A DNA stretch of 64,000 bases from JAFMJV01 sp034436555 (GTDB taxonomy: Bacteria > Chloroflexota > Limnocylindria > Limnocylindrales > CSP1-4): contig DAOTUU010000054.1 in NCBI GenBank assembly GCA_034436555.1, positions 1-64,000 on the forward strand, read 5' to 3'. The notes below the pieces were generated by a model. The model did not search any database. It was given only the letters and a program-made list of their open reading frames with translations, and was not told the DNA's origin. The translations under genes were made by a program, and so were the position numbers. Numbering within the stretch: the stretch's first letter is position 1; each line of letters begins with the position of its first letter. This document shows, piece after piece, positions 1 through 9,204 of this stretch.

Positions 1-243
1 GTTCGACGCGTCGGAATGCAACCCTGATCGGGTCGCGACATCTGGCCTCCGGAGGCGGGTCCCCACCCGCCGCATGTCGGCTCCCTCCCGCTGGACGACA
101 GCGGGACGATAGTCGACCGCGCCCAAACCCGCTGCGTGACGTCGGCCAGCGCGATGGGCACGCAACCGTCCGGCCAGCGATCGCCCCTCAGCCAACGATC
201 GTCCCACCTGCCCGCGCGTGTGACCGACCGGTACGATTCATCC

Positions 244-768
244 ATGCGCAGGGTCATCGACGCGATCGATCGCCAAGGATGGTCATGGTACCTGACGGGG
301 TCGGAGGCTCTGGCAGCGTACGGCGCCCCGCGGCAGACGCTCGACACCGACATCGTCGTCGACACCGACGGGTCCGGCCTGAGCGGGCTCGGCGCGGCGA
401 TCGGTGACGGGCATCTGTTCGCAGAGCCGATCCAAACCGCTGGACGGTGGCTCGCGTCCGTGATCGACCGCGCCACCATCGGCAAGGTGGATCTCATCGC
501 ACGCGATCCCGATGCATGGGGCGCCAGCGCCATGGCTCGCCGGCGATCGTGGGCCCATCCAGTCTGGGGCCGGGTCTGGGTGTCTACGCTGGAGGACCTG
601 GTGCTCGCGAACCTGGAATGGTCCGACGGTACCTCCGAACTCCAGCTGCGGGATTGCGCATCGCTTCTGCGCATGAACCGGGGTCGCGTGGACATGGCCT
701 ACCTCGAGCGCTGGGCCCGAGCGCTTGAGGTGACGGAGTGGCTCGCTCGGGTGCGGGATGCGTCCTGA
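244..768 (+). CDS. Nucleotidyltransferase-fold protein (AbiEii/DUF6036-like)
   Basis: A 174-residue protein. Gly-Ser at residues 19-20 followed by Asp34-x-Asp36 (TLDTDIVV) matches the GS...DxD signature of minimal nucleotidyltransferases such as the AbiEii/DUF6036 group. A further Asp in GKVDLI near residue 85 could be the third acid. The reading frame is open upstream to 136, but I chose the ATG at 244 because a TACGAT box at 232-237 ends exactly 6 bases before it, as expected for a leaderless transcript, and the upstream residues look non-coding. The stop overlaps the next gene by 11 bases, so the two are probably translationally coupled. Substrate unknown; an antitoxin/toxin or tRNA-modifying role is only a possibility. 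Confidence 0.7.
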   Translation: MRRVIDAIDRQGWSWYLTGSEALAAYGAPRQTLDTDIVVDTDGSGLSGLGAAIGDGHLFAEPIQTAGRWLASVIDRATIGKVDLIARDPDAWGASAMARRRSWAHPVWGRVWVSTLEDLVLANLEWSDGTSELQLRDCASLLRMNRGRVDMAYLERWARALEVTEWLARVRDAS

Positions 769-1057
769 CCCGGGGCGCGACCTCCAGGAAGCGCTGCTCA
801 TCGCACGCACGCCGGACGAACGGGCGCTCCTCTCGGCTCGGCTCCGGGCCGCGGGCATGGCTCTGGTGTGGGACCAGCTCGATCGAGCCGGGATCACCGA
901 TCCGCTGGAGACCGCGATGTTCCTCCTCGACCGGCTCTACCCGGAGTTGCCGGGGGTGCACCGCGAGCAGCTTCGCCGGCGCATCGGCGCCGAGGTCGCG
1001 GCGGGCACCTGGGACGGCTTCCGGCGACCGGTGTCGCCCGTGTCGGAGCCCGGCTGA
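758..1057 (+). CDS. Small hypothetical protein coupled to the nucleotidyltransferase
   Basis: A 99-residue charged, mostly helical protein with no family I recognise, no signal peptide and no membrane segment. It starts with ATG inside the last codons of the upstream nucleotidyltransferase-like gene (11-base overlap in another frame), which is strong evidence that it is a real, translationally coupled partner. Arg- and Leu-rich helices and a short length are compatible with a partner subunit, and pairs of this kind sometimes act as toxin-antitoxin systems, but nothing in the sequence proves that. The following gene begins about 150 bases later. Confidence 0.55.
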   Translation: MRPDPGRDLQEALLIARTPDERALLSARLRAAGMALVWDQLDRAGITDPLETAMFLLDRLYPELPGVHREQLRRRIGAEVAAGTWDGFRRPVSPVSEPG

Positions 1058-1209
1058 TCGCGCGACGCCAGCGGCAGGCGATGACCATCGTCCTATGGGT
1101 CTTCGCCGGTGGGGGGATGGTCCGTCCGCGGGTCCGACCGGTACCACTCAGCACGACGCCCGGAGCGGGCCAGTGCCGCGCCGACACACGTCCATCGCCA
1201 TCGAGCAGC

Positions 1210-3915
1210 ATGCAGGTTCCAGGGGGGATCCTCACCCGCCGCCATGCGCGGCTCCGGTCGCCGATCGGGGTCGACCGCCTGCTGGCCGCCTCGCTCATCG
1301 CCTACGCCGGGCTCTACGCGACCTGGCTGCTGCTGGGCTGGGGCGGCGAGGACCTCCAGACGGTCATCGCAGACGCGATCTTCCTGCCGCTCGGCGCGCT
1401 CGTCGTCGCGATCGCCGTCCGTGCGGCCAGGGGCAGCACGGATGCGCGCATCCGGCGCGCCTGGTCGCTGTTCGCGGCGTCATTCCTGGCGTACGCGATC
1501 GGTGACGCGGTCTGGTTTCACATCGAGGTGGTCCAGGGCACGGACGTGCCATCGCCATCGATCGCCGACATCGGCTACCTCGCGTTCTACCCGTTGCTGG
1601 TGGCCGGCCTGTTGATCCTGCCGCGCGATCGTCGTCCCGAGCGGGTGCGCCTGCTCGACCTCGCGATCGTGTGTGCGTCGGTGGCCGCCGCGACCTGGTG
1701 GCTGGTGGTGGGACCCGTGGCCGCCAGCACGGGCAGCGACGTCGGGGCATCGCTGGTCGCGCTGGCCTACCCGGTGGGCGACCTGCTGACCGTGTTCGCG
1801 CTCGCGGCCGCCGTGTTCGGTCACGTCCGGGGCGTGCCGCCGGCGGTGCTGGGTCTGCTGGGCGTGGGCATCGCGTGCAACACGCTCGCGGACCTCGCCT
1901 ACGCTCGCCTGTCGCTCGAATCGACGTACGCATCTGGGACGTGGCAGGACATCGCGTACATGGTCGGCTGGCTCGCCCTGGGGCTCGCCGGCATCGCCCA
2001 GCTGAGCGCCTCCCGCGATGGGGCGCACGGCCCGCCCAGGCGGTTCCGCCGTTCGACCACCGCGCTGCCCTACCTGGCCACGGCCGGCGTGTTCGCGCTC
2101 GTCGCGGCCGCGGCGGTCGCCAGCCCCTTCGACACGCAGGTCCTCATCGGCGGGGCGATCCTGGTCACCGGCCTGGTGAGCGTGCGCCAGTTCCTCATCG
2201 CTCGCCAGAACACGCTCCTGCTGCGTCGGGAGCTGCATGCGGAGCGCCGCCATGAGGAGATCCTGCGCAATGCCTCCGACGCCGTCGCCGTGGTGGGTCG
2301 GGACGGGCGGATCACATACGCGACGCCGTCCGCGGGGTCGTTGCTCGCCGGTGGCCGATCGGTCGTCGGACGGCCGGTCACGGACCTGGTGCGCGCCGTC
2401 GACGGACCGCTCCTTGCGGAGCTGCTCCGGATGTCGCGTGCGCACGGGGAGCATGCGCGGACGGTGGCCTGCCGATCGGCGTCCCATCCGCCGCGCGACC
2501 TGGAGGTGGAGGCGGTGAACCTCCTGGACAACCCGCTCGTCGATGGCCTGGTGGTGACGCTGCGTGACATCACCGAGCGCCTACGCTTCGAGGCGGAGCT
2601 GCGTTCCCTGGCCCTGCACGATCCACTCACCGGACTCGCCAACCGGGTCCTGTTCGGTGACCGCCTGGAACAGGCGCTGCACCGGGCCCAGCGCCGACCG
2701 ACGCGCCCGGCGGTGCTGTTCCTGGACCTCGACGCGTTCAAGGCGGTGAATGACACGCTGGGCCACACCGCCGGGGATGAGGTGCTCGTGGAGGTTGCCC
2801 GGCGGCTGAAGGACGTCGTGCGCGACGAGGACACCGCCGCGCGCCTCGGCGGCGACGAGTTCGGCGTGCTCATCGAGGACACCCGCGACGATGAGGAGGC
2901 CGTCCGCGTGGCCGAGCGCATCGCGCAGGCGCTTGCGGCACCTGTCCTCATCGGCGACGACCGGTTGACCGTGGCGGCATCGGCGGGCATCGTCCGGAGC
3001 GCCTCACGCGACGACGACCGGATCACGCTCCTGCGCAACGCGGATATCGCGATGTACGAGGCGAAGCGGGTCGCGCCGGGACGGCATCAGGTGTTCACGG
3101 AGCAGATGTATGAGCACACCGTGGACCGCGTGCGCCTGGAATCCGACCTCCGGGTGGCACTCGACGCGGGGCAGCTGGAGGTCGTCTACCAATCGCTGAT
3201 GGACCTCGCCGCGGATCGGGTCGTGGGCGTCGAGGCACTGCTGCGCTGGCACCATCCGTCCCGCGGACTCATCGAGCCCGCGCTGTTCATCCCCATCGCG
3301 GAGGGGACGGGCGACATCGAGCGCATCGGACTGTGGGTGCTCGAGGAGGCGTGCACCACGGTCGGTGGCTGGAACCGCGACGCCTCCGGATCGCCTCTGC
3401 GGGTCAACGTCAACGTGTCGGTGCGCCAGCTTGGGCCCACGTTCGCCGATGCCGTGGGGGACGTGCTGCACCGAACCGGCTTCCCGCCCGGCCTGCTCGT
3501 GTTGGAGCTGACGGAATCGGTGTTCGCCGCGGAATCGCAGCAGCTGTCCGGCATCCTCCACCAGCTGCGCGGAAAGGGGGTGCGCATCTCCATCGACGAC
3601 TTCGGCACCGGCTACTCGTCCCTGGGGTACCTGCGTGACCTGCCGGTCGACGAACTGAAGATCGACCGGTCGTTCATCGCCGCGATGTCCGAGCGCGGCG
3701 AGCAGGGACTGGTGGCCACGATCATCCAGATGGGCCGGGACCTGTCGCTGCACACCGTCGCGGAGGGCATCGAATCGCCGGAGCAGCTGGAGGTGCTGCG
3801 CCGGCTTGGCTGCGACATCGGCCAAGGGTATCTCCTGGGTCGGCCGCGCTCGGCGACCCTCGCAGCGGGCGCCGCGGGTCGCCTGCCTGCGATGCCGGAA
3901 TCGCGCCCGGCCTGA
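1210..3915 (+). CDS. Membrane-bound GGDEF-EAL cyclic-di-GMP enzyme with PAS domain
   Basis: A 901-residue signalling protein. Residues about 20-320 form a bundle of 8-10 hydrophobic helices; a PAS domain follows (about 345-450), then GGDEF (RLGGDEFGVL at about 546-555) and EAL (EALLRWHHP at about 674). The diguanylate cyclase signature is complete and the inhibitory I-site RxxD (RDED) lies five residues before GGDEF. The phosphodiesterase signature is also intact: EAL, the Asn of NVNVSV, ELTES, DDFGTGYSSL, KIDRSF and EGIES. Both activities are therefore plausible, with the membrane and PAS parts as sensors. The frame is open far upstream; the ATG at 1210 was chosen because hydrophobic coding starts soon after it, and ATG 1081 remains possible. 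Confidence 0.9.
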   Translation: MQVPGGILTRRHARLRSPIGVDRLLAASLIAYAGLYATWLLLGWGGEDLQTVIADAIFLPLGALVVAIAVRAARGSTDARIRRAWSLFAASFLAYAIGDAVWFHIEVVQGTDVPSPSIADIGYLAFYPLLVAGLLILPRDRRPERVRLLDLAIVCASVAAATWWLVVGPVAASTGSDVGASLVALAYPVGDLLTVFALAAAVFGHVRGVPPAVLGLLGVGIACNTLADLAYARLSLESTYASGTWQDIAYMVGWLALGLAGIAQLSASRDGAHGPPRRFRRSTTALPYLATAGVFALVAAAAVASPFDTQVLIGGAILVTGLVSVRQFLIARQNTLLLRRELHAERRHEEILRNASDAVAVVGRDGRITYATPSAGSLLAGGRSVVGRPVTDLVRAVDGPLLAELLRMSRAHGEHARTVACRSASHPPRDLEVEAVNLLDNPLVDGLVVTLRDITERLRFEAELRSLALHDPLTGLANRVLFGDRLEQALHRAQRRPTRPAVLFLDLDAFKAVNDTLGHTAGDEVLVEVARRLKDVVRDEDTAARLGGDEFGVLIEDTRDDEEAVRVAERIAQALAAPVLIGDDRLTVAASAGIVRSASRDDDRITLLRNADIAMYEAKRVAPGRHQVFTEQMYEHTVDRVRLESDLRVALDAGQLEVVYQSLMDLAADRVVGVEALLRWHHPSRGLIEPALFIPIAEGTGDIERIGLWVLEEACTTVGGWNRDASGSPLRVNVNVSVRQLGPTFADAVGDVLHRTGFPPGLLVLELTESVFAAESQQLSGILHQLRGKGVRISIDDFGTGYSSLGYLRDLPVDELKIDRSFIAAMSERGEQGLVATIIQMGRDLSLHTVAEGIESPEQLEVLRRLGCDIGQGYLLGRPRSATLAAGAAGRLPAMPESRPA

Positions 3916-3960
3916 TCGGCGGGATCGCACGGCGGTTCCTCCCTTGGCAGGACAACCCGT

Positions 3961-4000
3961 GACGGGGCGTCCAGCGACGGGGCGTCCAGCGACGGGGAGC
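3961..4000. repeat. 15-bp intergenic tandem repeat
   Basis: Two perfect copies of a 15-base unit (GACGGGGCGTCCAGC, 3961-3975 and 3976-3990) and a partial third, just after the GGDEF-EAL gene. GGGGCGTCC-type units can fold weakly, but there is no clear terminator with a T-tract. Confidence 0.7.
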
Positions 4001-4115
4001 CCGGGCGGCACCGGGTCTTGCGTCGCCCGGACCGGGGGATGACGCGCGGCCGCGGATGTGATGTCATCCTGCCCAGCCGCGACCGTCGGTGGCCGGCTTC
4101 CACCAGGGGGATGCC

Positions 4116-4559
4116 ATGCGCGAGATCATGGGGTTCGCGGCGGGCGTGACGGTCGCGACCGCGGCCGGCGTGCTGCTGCGGTCGGAGGCGGGACGCCGCC
4201 TGGTCCGCGAACTGGCGCGTGACGCGGAGCCGGACCTCCGCCGAGCCGCGGACGAATGGCAGCCGCTGCTGCGCGAGGTCTCTCGAGCCGCGCGACTCGG
4301 CATCCGGGAGCTGGCCACCGCGGTCGAGACGCTGGACGGGCACCTGGCTCGCCTGGCCTCCGAGGCGACCGCGACCGCCGACGCCGCCGCGACCGCGACC
4401 GCGGAGGCCGAGGCGACCGCGACCGCCGCCGCCGCCGCCGACGATCCGCCCGATCCCCCTGTGCCTGACCGGCAGCCATCCGACCACGCGGCCCCGGACC
4501 CCCTCGGGCACAGCTCGGGCCCCCTCGGGCACAGCTCGGACCCCCTCGGACACCGCTGA
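4116..4559 (+). CDS. Small YtxH-like protein with Ala/Pro-rich tail
   Basis: A 147-residue protein. The N-terminus (residues 1-20) is a short Ala/Gly/Val hydrophobic segment followed by a charged amphipathic helix, resembling YtxH-type small membrane-associated proteins. The middle has an Ala-Thr-Glu low-complexity stretch and the C-terminus repeats the motif PLGHSS two to three times, encoded by a tandem DNA repeat around 4500-4550. A GGGGG purine run precedes the ATG at 4116. It ends 4 bases before the UbiB-type gene, so the two form an operon. Function unknown; perhaps an envelope protein linked to the kinase-like neighbour. Confidence 0.6.
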   Translation: MREIMGFAAGVTVATAAGVLLRSEAGRRLVRELARDAEPDLRRAADEWQPLLREVSRAARLGIRELATAVETLDGHLARLASEATATADAAATATAEAEATATAAAAADDPPDPPVPDRQPSDHAAPDPLGHSSGPLGHSSDPLGHR

Positions 4560-4563
4560 GCCG

Positions 4564-6782
4564 ATGCGCCGCTTCCTGGTCCAGTTCGTCATCGCGGCTG
4601 TCTCCATCGCCGTGGTCATGACGCTGCTGTCGCTCATCCATGTGGACCAGGCGGGCGCGCGGGTCCGCGTCGTCGACCTGGGTCCGCAGCCGATCCTCAC
4701 CGTCGTCTCGTTCGCGCTGATGCTGGCGGCCGCGAACACCATCATCCGCCCGGTCCTGCTGCTGCTCACCGGGCGCTGGCTGATCCGCTCCTTCGGCCTC
4801 GCCCTGTTGGTGGTCGATTCGATCGTCCTGCTGATCGCCGGATGGCTGGCACCGCGGACCATCCAGATCGCGGAGCCGCGCTGGTTGTGGGCGGTGGTGA
4901 TGGCCCTGCTCATCGTGGGCATCACGAACACCCTCGAGGTGGTGCTCGGCGTGGATCGGCCCCGCCTGGACGTGAGTGACCGCCAGCGGGCGATCTGGCG
5001 CCTCCTCGACCGCCTGCCCACTCCCCGTCGGTCGGCGATCGTGGAGAACCTGCGGCTGATGCAGGTCTACGACACCATCAGCACCTTCGGCTTCGACATC
5101 GCGCTGGAGCGGGGACCGTTCGCGGGCGTGCGCGCCTGGATGGGTGGCTTCCTGCGCTCGACCGACCCAGGGCTCCAGGGCCTCAGCGTCCCGGCCAAGG
5201 TCCGCGTGATGCTCCAGCAGCTGGGACCCACGTACGTGAAGATCGGCCAGATGGCCGCGTCACGCGCGGAGGCGCTGCCGTCGGGGTGGGCCCCGGAGCT
5301 CGCGAAGCTCCAGAACACGGTGCCGCCGTTCTCCACGGCTGAGGCGCACGCCGCCATCGTGAAGGACCTCGGTGCGCCACCGGAGGACCTGTTCGGGTCG
5401 TTCGACCCGGAGCCGCTCGCGGCCGCATCGCTGGCTCAGGTGCATCGCGCGCGCCTGCCGGACGGGACGCCGGTCATCGTCAAGATCCAGCGCCCGGACG
5501 TGGACACCATGGTCCGGGCTGATCTCGGCGTGCTCCAGGAGCTGGCCGCGACCGCCGAACGACGCTTCGAGATCGCCCGGCGTCTGGACCTGCCGGGCGT
5601 GGTCCGGGAGTTCGCGGACGGCGTGGTGCTGGAGCTGGACTACCGCAACGAGGCGTATCACATGCGCCGGATGCGCGGCAACCTCGCCGGCGTCGAGGTT
5701 GCCGGATGCGCGGCAACCTCGCCGGCGTCGAGGGCGTGAGCGTGCCCATCGTCGACGACCGGCGCAGCGGCCGGCGCGTCATCACGATGGGCTTCGCCGA
5801 GGGCGTCAAGATCAATGACACCGCGGCGCTCGCCGCCGCGGGCGTGGACCTCGATCGGCTGGCCCGCACGTTCCTGCGCGCGATCATCAAGCAGATCCTG
5901 ATCGATGGCTTCTTCCATGCCGACCCGCATCCGGGCAACGTCATCGTGGATCCGCGGGCTGGCACCATCACCTTCATCGACCTGGGCCTGGTGGGCCAGC
6001 TGTCGATGGAGCAGCGCACCGACCTGCTGGACCTGCTGGCCTCGGTCCAGTCGAAGGACGCCAAGGCCATCGCCGCGGTCGCCATGCGCCTGTGCACCCA
6101 CACCGCGCCGGTGGATGAGGGCGCCGTGTTCCGGGCGGTCGACCGGATCGTCTATCAGCACCTCATCTACGGGACCAGCGAGAACCAGGACCTGGGCGCC
6201 GTGGTGAGCGGCATCCTCGGCTCCCTGTACGACCTGGGCCTGCGCATGGACCAGGACTTCACGCTCGCCATCAAGGCGATCATCCAGGCGGATGAGATCA
6301 CCACCGGACTGGCACCCGGCTTCTCGCTCATCGCCGAAGGGGTGACCGATGCGCGCGAGCTGATCATGCAGGCGGTGACCGCCGAACGGATCGTGGCGGA
6401 GGTGCGATCGGCGGCCATCCAGACCGGCAAGGAGCTGCTGCGGCGCCTGCCCAGTCTCCAGGAGGCGACGCTGTCCTGGCTCGACCAGTACCAGAAGGGC
6501 AAGGTCGTGGTGGAGCTGGACACCTCCGACCTGGGACGCGAGATCGGTCGATTCTCGGTGGTCGGCCGGCTCCTGGCTGGGGCGGCCATCCTGGCGGGCG
6601 CGGTCGTGGCGACCGGCATCGTCGTCGCCGCGCTGCTGTTCGCGGGCTCGGACGCGGGTGTCGGATCGCTGCTGCCGGGCGCCCTGGTCCTGGTGTTCCT
6701 GGGCCTGCTGGCTGCCGGTGTGCTCGCTGCCTGGCGACTGCTCCGGATCCCCTCCGAGCCCGACGAGCGACGCCGCGGCTGA
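4564..6782 (+). pseudogene. UbiB/ABC1-family kinase-like protein, frameshifted by a 35-bp duplication
   Basis: UbiB-family atypical kinases act on prenyl-lipid/quinone metabolism at membranes. The first half (4564-5739) begins with about four hydrophobic helices (residues 1-130) resembling the phage_holin_4_2 domain, then carries the family motifs VKIGQ, the Ala-rich AAASLAQVH loop, the VIVKIQRP lysine and ELDYRNEA. The frame is then broken. The second half (open from 5706) continues with HADPHPGN, the metal-binding FIDLG and two C-terminal membrane helices. Removing one 35-base copy of the tandem duplication at 5666-5733 restores a single uninterrupted protein of about 727 residues. As sequenced, the first half ends with 13 aberrant residues. 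It could be a real recent mutation or an assembly/read error; everything else looks functional. Confidence 0.85.
5666..5733. repeat. 35-bp tandem duplication inside the UbiB-type gene
   Basis: The 35 bases 5666-5700 are repeated at 5701-5733 (the second copy lacks only the last two bases). 35 is not a multiple of three, so the duplication shifts the frame. The copies are identical, which indicates a very recent event or an artefact. Confidence 0.9.
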
Positions 6783-6803
6783 CCTGCCTGGGACGGGCGT
6801 CGC

Positions 6804-7163
6804 TCACGGCTTCCTGTCGCGGTGGAGCTCGTCGGCAAGGTGGTGCTCCACCGCGCTGAGGTCGCGCTCGATCGTGCGCGCCGGCGTCCGATGCTTGGCG
6901 AGCTCCGTCGCGAACGCGGCGATGATGCCGATGCCCGCGAGGATGTAGCCGATGGTGAACAGCTGGCTCAGCTCGGTGGTGGGGTGGAGGTCGCCGAAGC
7001 CCACGGTCGCGAGCGTGACGACGCAGAAGTAGACGGCCTGGACCGCGGTCCAGCCCTCGCTCCACATGTAGAACACGCTGCCCACGGTGATGGTCAGGAT
7101 CGCGGACACGGCGATGACCTTCGTCTCAGGGTCGCGCATCATCGCGCGCAGTGGCCGGAACAT
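6804..7163 (-). CDS. Two-helix potassium channel (Ion_trans_2 type)
   Basis: A 119-residue KcsA-like channel subunit. It has a first membrane helix (about residues 17-35), a pore loop with the K+ selectivity filter TVGFGD, and a second helix (about 68-87) with a Gly-rich hinge, followed by a short charged cytoplasmic tail. The filter residues are intact, so a homotetrameric K+-selective pore is expected. There is no RCK/TrkA-N domain, so gating by ligand is not evident. It converges tail to tail with the UbiB-type gene 22 bases away. Upstream it is separated from the META-domain gene by three strong hairpins. Confidence 0.92.
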   Translation of the reverse strand: MFRPLRAMMRDPETKVIAVSAILTITVGSVFYMWSEGWTAVQAVYFCVVTLATVGFGDLHPTTELSQLFTIGYILAGIGIIAAFATELAKHRTPARTIERDLSAVEHHLADELHRDRKP

Positions 7164-7248
7164 CCTGGGCTCCCTCCTTGGTGCTCATCGATCGTCGTCG
7201 CGCATGGTGGCAGGCCTCGCCGCAGCCCGATCGGTCGGCCGGAATCGA

Positions 7249-7332
7249 GGATCCCGGCGCCTCGCGACGCCGGGATCCGTGGTGGCTCGGGATCGCCCCT
7301 GTCGGGGCGAGGGGGTCGCCCCTCGCGGGGCG
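7249..7332 (-). terminator. Cluster of three GC hairpins after the META-domain gene
   Basis: Three consecutive inverted repeats: an 11-bp perfect stem at 7249-7259/7268-7278, a 7-bp stem at 7293-7299/7304-7310 and a 6-bp stem at 7317-7322/7327-7332. They lie just downstream of the minus-strand META-domain gene and upstream of the K+ channel gene. No T-run follows, so termination efficiency is uncertain. Confidence 0.6.
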
Positions 7333-7338
7333 CCGGCA

Positions 7339-8121
7339 TCAGTGGCCGATGGCGGAGGCCGCCTCGACCTGCTGGGCGCCGGAGTCATCGCGCAGGTCCA
7401 GGACCCCGGTCGTGACCGACCAGGTGGTCGCGCTCTGGAGCGCCACCAGGAGCTGCTGCTCGAACGTGTCGATCATCTCGCCGCAGGACATCATCGTGGA
7501 CATCAGCGGGCCGATCGCGATCGTCTCGCCGTCCACGCTGTAGCCGCCCGAGAAGCCGTTGCAGCCGCCGTGGCCCTCGATCGTGCCATCGGGGTGGAAC
7601 GAGAAGGCGGCGCTCACGCCCTCCGGAACGTTCACCACGGCCTGGTTGCCGTTGTTGACCATGGTCACGGTCCAGGGACCCTCGACGGTGGATGGGGCCT
7701 GCGCTCCATAGCTCAGCACGACCGCACCGCCCGCGTCAGACAGGTTCAGTCCCGCGTCGGTGATGGCGAACGTGGCGACCGTGGCCAGCGCGGCGAGGTA
7801 CGACTGCTCGAACGCCATGGTGGCCTCGTCGCAGGCCATCATCGTGCTCGCGACCGGTCCGAACACCAGCGTCGAGACGCCGTCGGTGGTGTAGTCCGCG
7901 AAGAACCGGTTGCAACCGCCGCTCCCGCCCGCGTTGTCGGGCCCGAACACCAGGTCGGCGTTCGTGCCGCTGGCCACCGGCGCGCCACCCACGCTGCCGA
8001 GCAGCCAGGCCGTCTCGGCGAGCGGGTTGGGCGGCGCGGACTGGGCACCTGCGACCGGGGCGAGCGCTGCGATCAGCAGCCCCGCGGAGAGTGTGGCGAT
8101 GACGCCGTGGAACCTGCGCAT
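7339..8121 (-). CDS. Secreted protein with two META (HslJ-like) domains
   Basis: 260 residues with a signal peptide (residues 1-26, cleavage after AGA/Q). Two META-type domains follow, about 34-145 and 147-255. Each contains the hallmark GCNRF/GCNGF (Gly-Cys-Asn) and STMMAC/STMMSC motifs with conserved Cys pairs. META domains occur in HslJ and similar envelope proteins and are of uncertain biochemical role. The ATG is preceded by a good AGGAGG site 7 bases upstream. Transcription probably ends at the hairpin cluster just downstream. Extracytoplasmic location is predicted; there is no lipobox. Confidence 0.85.
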   Translation of the reverse strand: MRRFHGVIATLSAGLLIAALAPVAGAQSAPPNPLAETAWLLGSVGGAPVASGTNADLVFGPDNAGGSGGCNRFFADYTTDGVSTLVFGPVASTMMACDEATMAFEQSYLAALATVATFAITDAGLNLSDAGGAVVLSYGAQAPSTVEGPWTVTMVNNGNQAVVNVPEGVSAAFSFHPDGTIEGHGGCNGFSGGYSVDGETIAIGPLMSTMMSCGEMIDTFEQQLLVALQSATTWSVTTGVLDLRDDSGAQQVEAASAIGH

Positions 8122-8205
8122 GGAATGACCTCCTGCGATGGCGATCGACCGTGCGGGGTGGGCAGCCCTCGCCGGTCCGATCAGGGACTGGTGCGGAACG
8201 GGGGC

Positions 8206-9204
8206 CTACGCCTCCGACTCGATCTCCTCGGCAGCGAGCACGGCCGCGAGGGCCTCCTCGGCTGCCTCCTCCTCGATGAGCGCCGCGGTGACGAGCGCAG
8301 CGACGGCCTCGTGGGCGGCCTCCTCCTTGATGACCTCGGCGGCGATGAGCGCCCGGATGGCATCCAGGACCGCATCCGCCTTGATCTCCTCGGCGATGGC
8401 CACGGTGTCCTCGGCGTCCTCGATGGCCGCCTCCTCCACATCCAGCGACATCCGGACGATGTCCGCGGCGTCCTCCTTGGCCGCCTCCTCGATGAGCGCC
8501 GCCGCGAACAGGGTGTCGACGACGTCCTCCACGGCCGCCTCCTCGACGGCAAGGGCGGTCGCCACCACGCGTGCGGCCTCCTCGATGGCGGCCTCCTCGA
8601 TGACCTCCACCTCCGCGAGCGTGAGGGCGATGTCCAGCGCGGCCGCCACCTTGACGGCCTCGGCCGCCTCGATCGCCTCCTCCGCCTCCAGCTTCACGCG
8701 CAGCTCCTCGCCCACGATCGCCAGAGCGTCGGGGGTGATCATCGCCTGCATCAGGTTGCGCCCGCCGGCTGCTCCGATGGCCTCGCGCAGCGCCGCCGCC
8801 CAGTGATGCTCGATGACCAGGATCGCCGCCGCGCCCCCCGCCGGGATCGCCTCGCCAAGCTCCTTGAGCCGATCCGCTCCCAGGCCGGCGTCACGCTCGG
8901 CGACCGCCTCGGCCCCGAGCGCCGCGCCCAGCTCGGCACCCGCCGGACCTCCGGCGCGCAACCCGATGAGGGCGCCCGCGATGGAGCCCAGGCGCACCCG
9001 CTCCTTCTCGGAGAGGTCTGTCAGGTGCATCGAGTTGGAGATGGTGCCGTGACCGTCCTTCTGGACGAACAGCAGGTCGATGATGCGCACGACGCCGCGA
9101 CGCCGGACGCGCCTGATCTCCGCCAGGATCCGGCCGGTGGCCTCGAACCGGTCAAAACCGATGACGATGACCTGGACGGGACCGGTGACGCGCTTGTCAG
9201 CCAA
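8206..9204 (-). CDS. DUF6325/DUF1269-like protein with long Glu/Ala-rich helical tail
   Basis: 332 residues from a TTG start chosen for its GGAGG site 7 bases upstream. Residues about 1-165 contain a GPVQVIVIGFD beginning, a Gly/Ala-rich central segment and a RIIDLLFVQKD strand typical of DUF6325/DUF1269-like stress-associated proteins. Residues about 170-332 are almost entirely Ala, Glu, Ile, Val and Asp in EEAA/EAAIE-type repeats, predicting one very long acidic coiled coil or helical array. The protein has no signal peptide. It is divergent from the RTX-like gene. Function unknown. Confidence 0.7.
   Translation of the reverse strand: MADKRVTGPVQVIVIGFDRFEATGRILAEIRRVRRRGVVRIIDLLFVQKDGHGTISNSMHLTDLSEKERVRLGSIAGALIGLRAGGPAGAELGAALGAEAVAERDAGLGADRLKELGEAIPAGGAAAILVIEHHWAAALREAIGAAGGRNLMQAMITPDALAIVGEELRVKLEAEEAIEAAEAVKVAAALDIALTLAEVEVIEEAAIEEAARVVATALAVEEAAVEDVVDTLFAAALIEEAAKEDAADIVRMSLDVEEAAIEDAEDTVAIAEEIKADAVLDAIRALIAAEVIKEEAAHEAVAALVTAALIEEEAAEEALAAVLAAEEIESEA

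Noticed and set aside
868..1209. N-terminal extension of the GGDEF-EAL gene to 868
   Set aside because: The extra 114 residues are Arg/Pro-rich, overlap the upstream 99-residue gene and show no conserved features.
8138..8806. Ser/Ala-rich plus-strand frame opposite the Glu/Ala-rich tail
   Set aside because: It is the antisense reading of the GAG/GCC repeats and has no start signal or domain.
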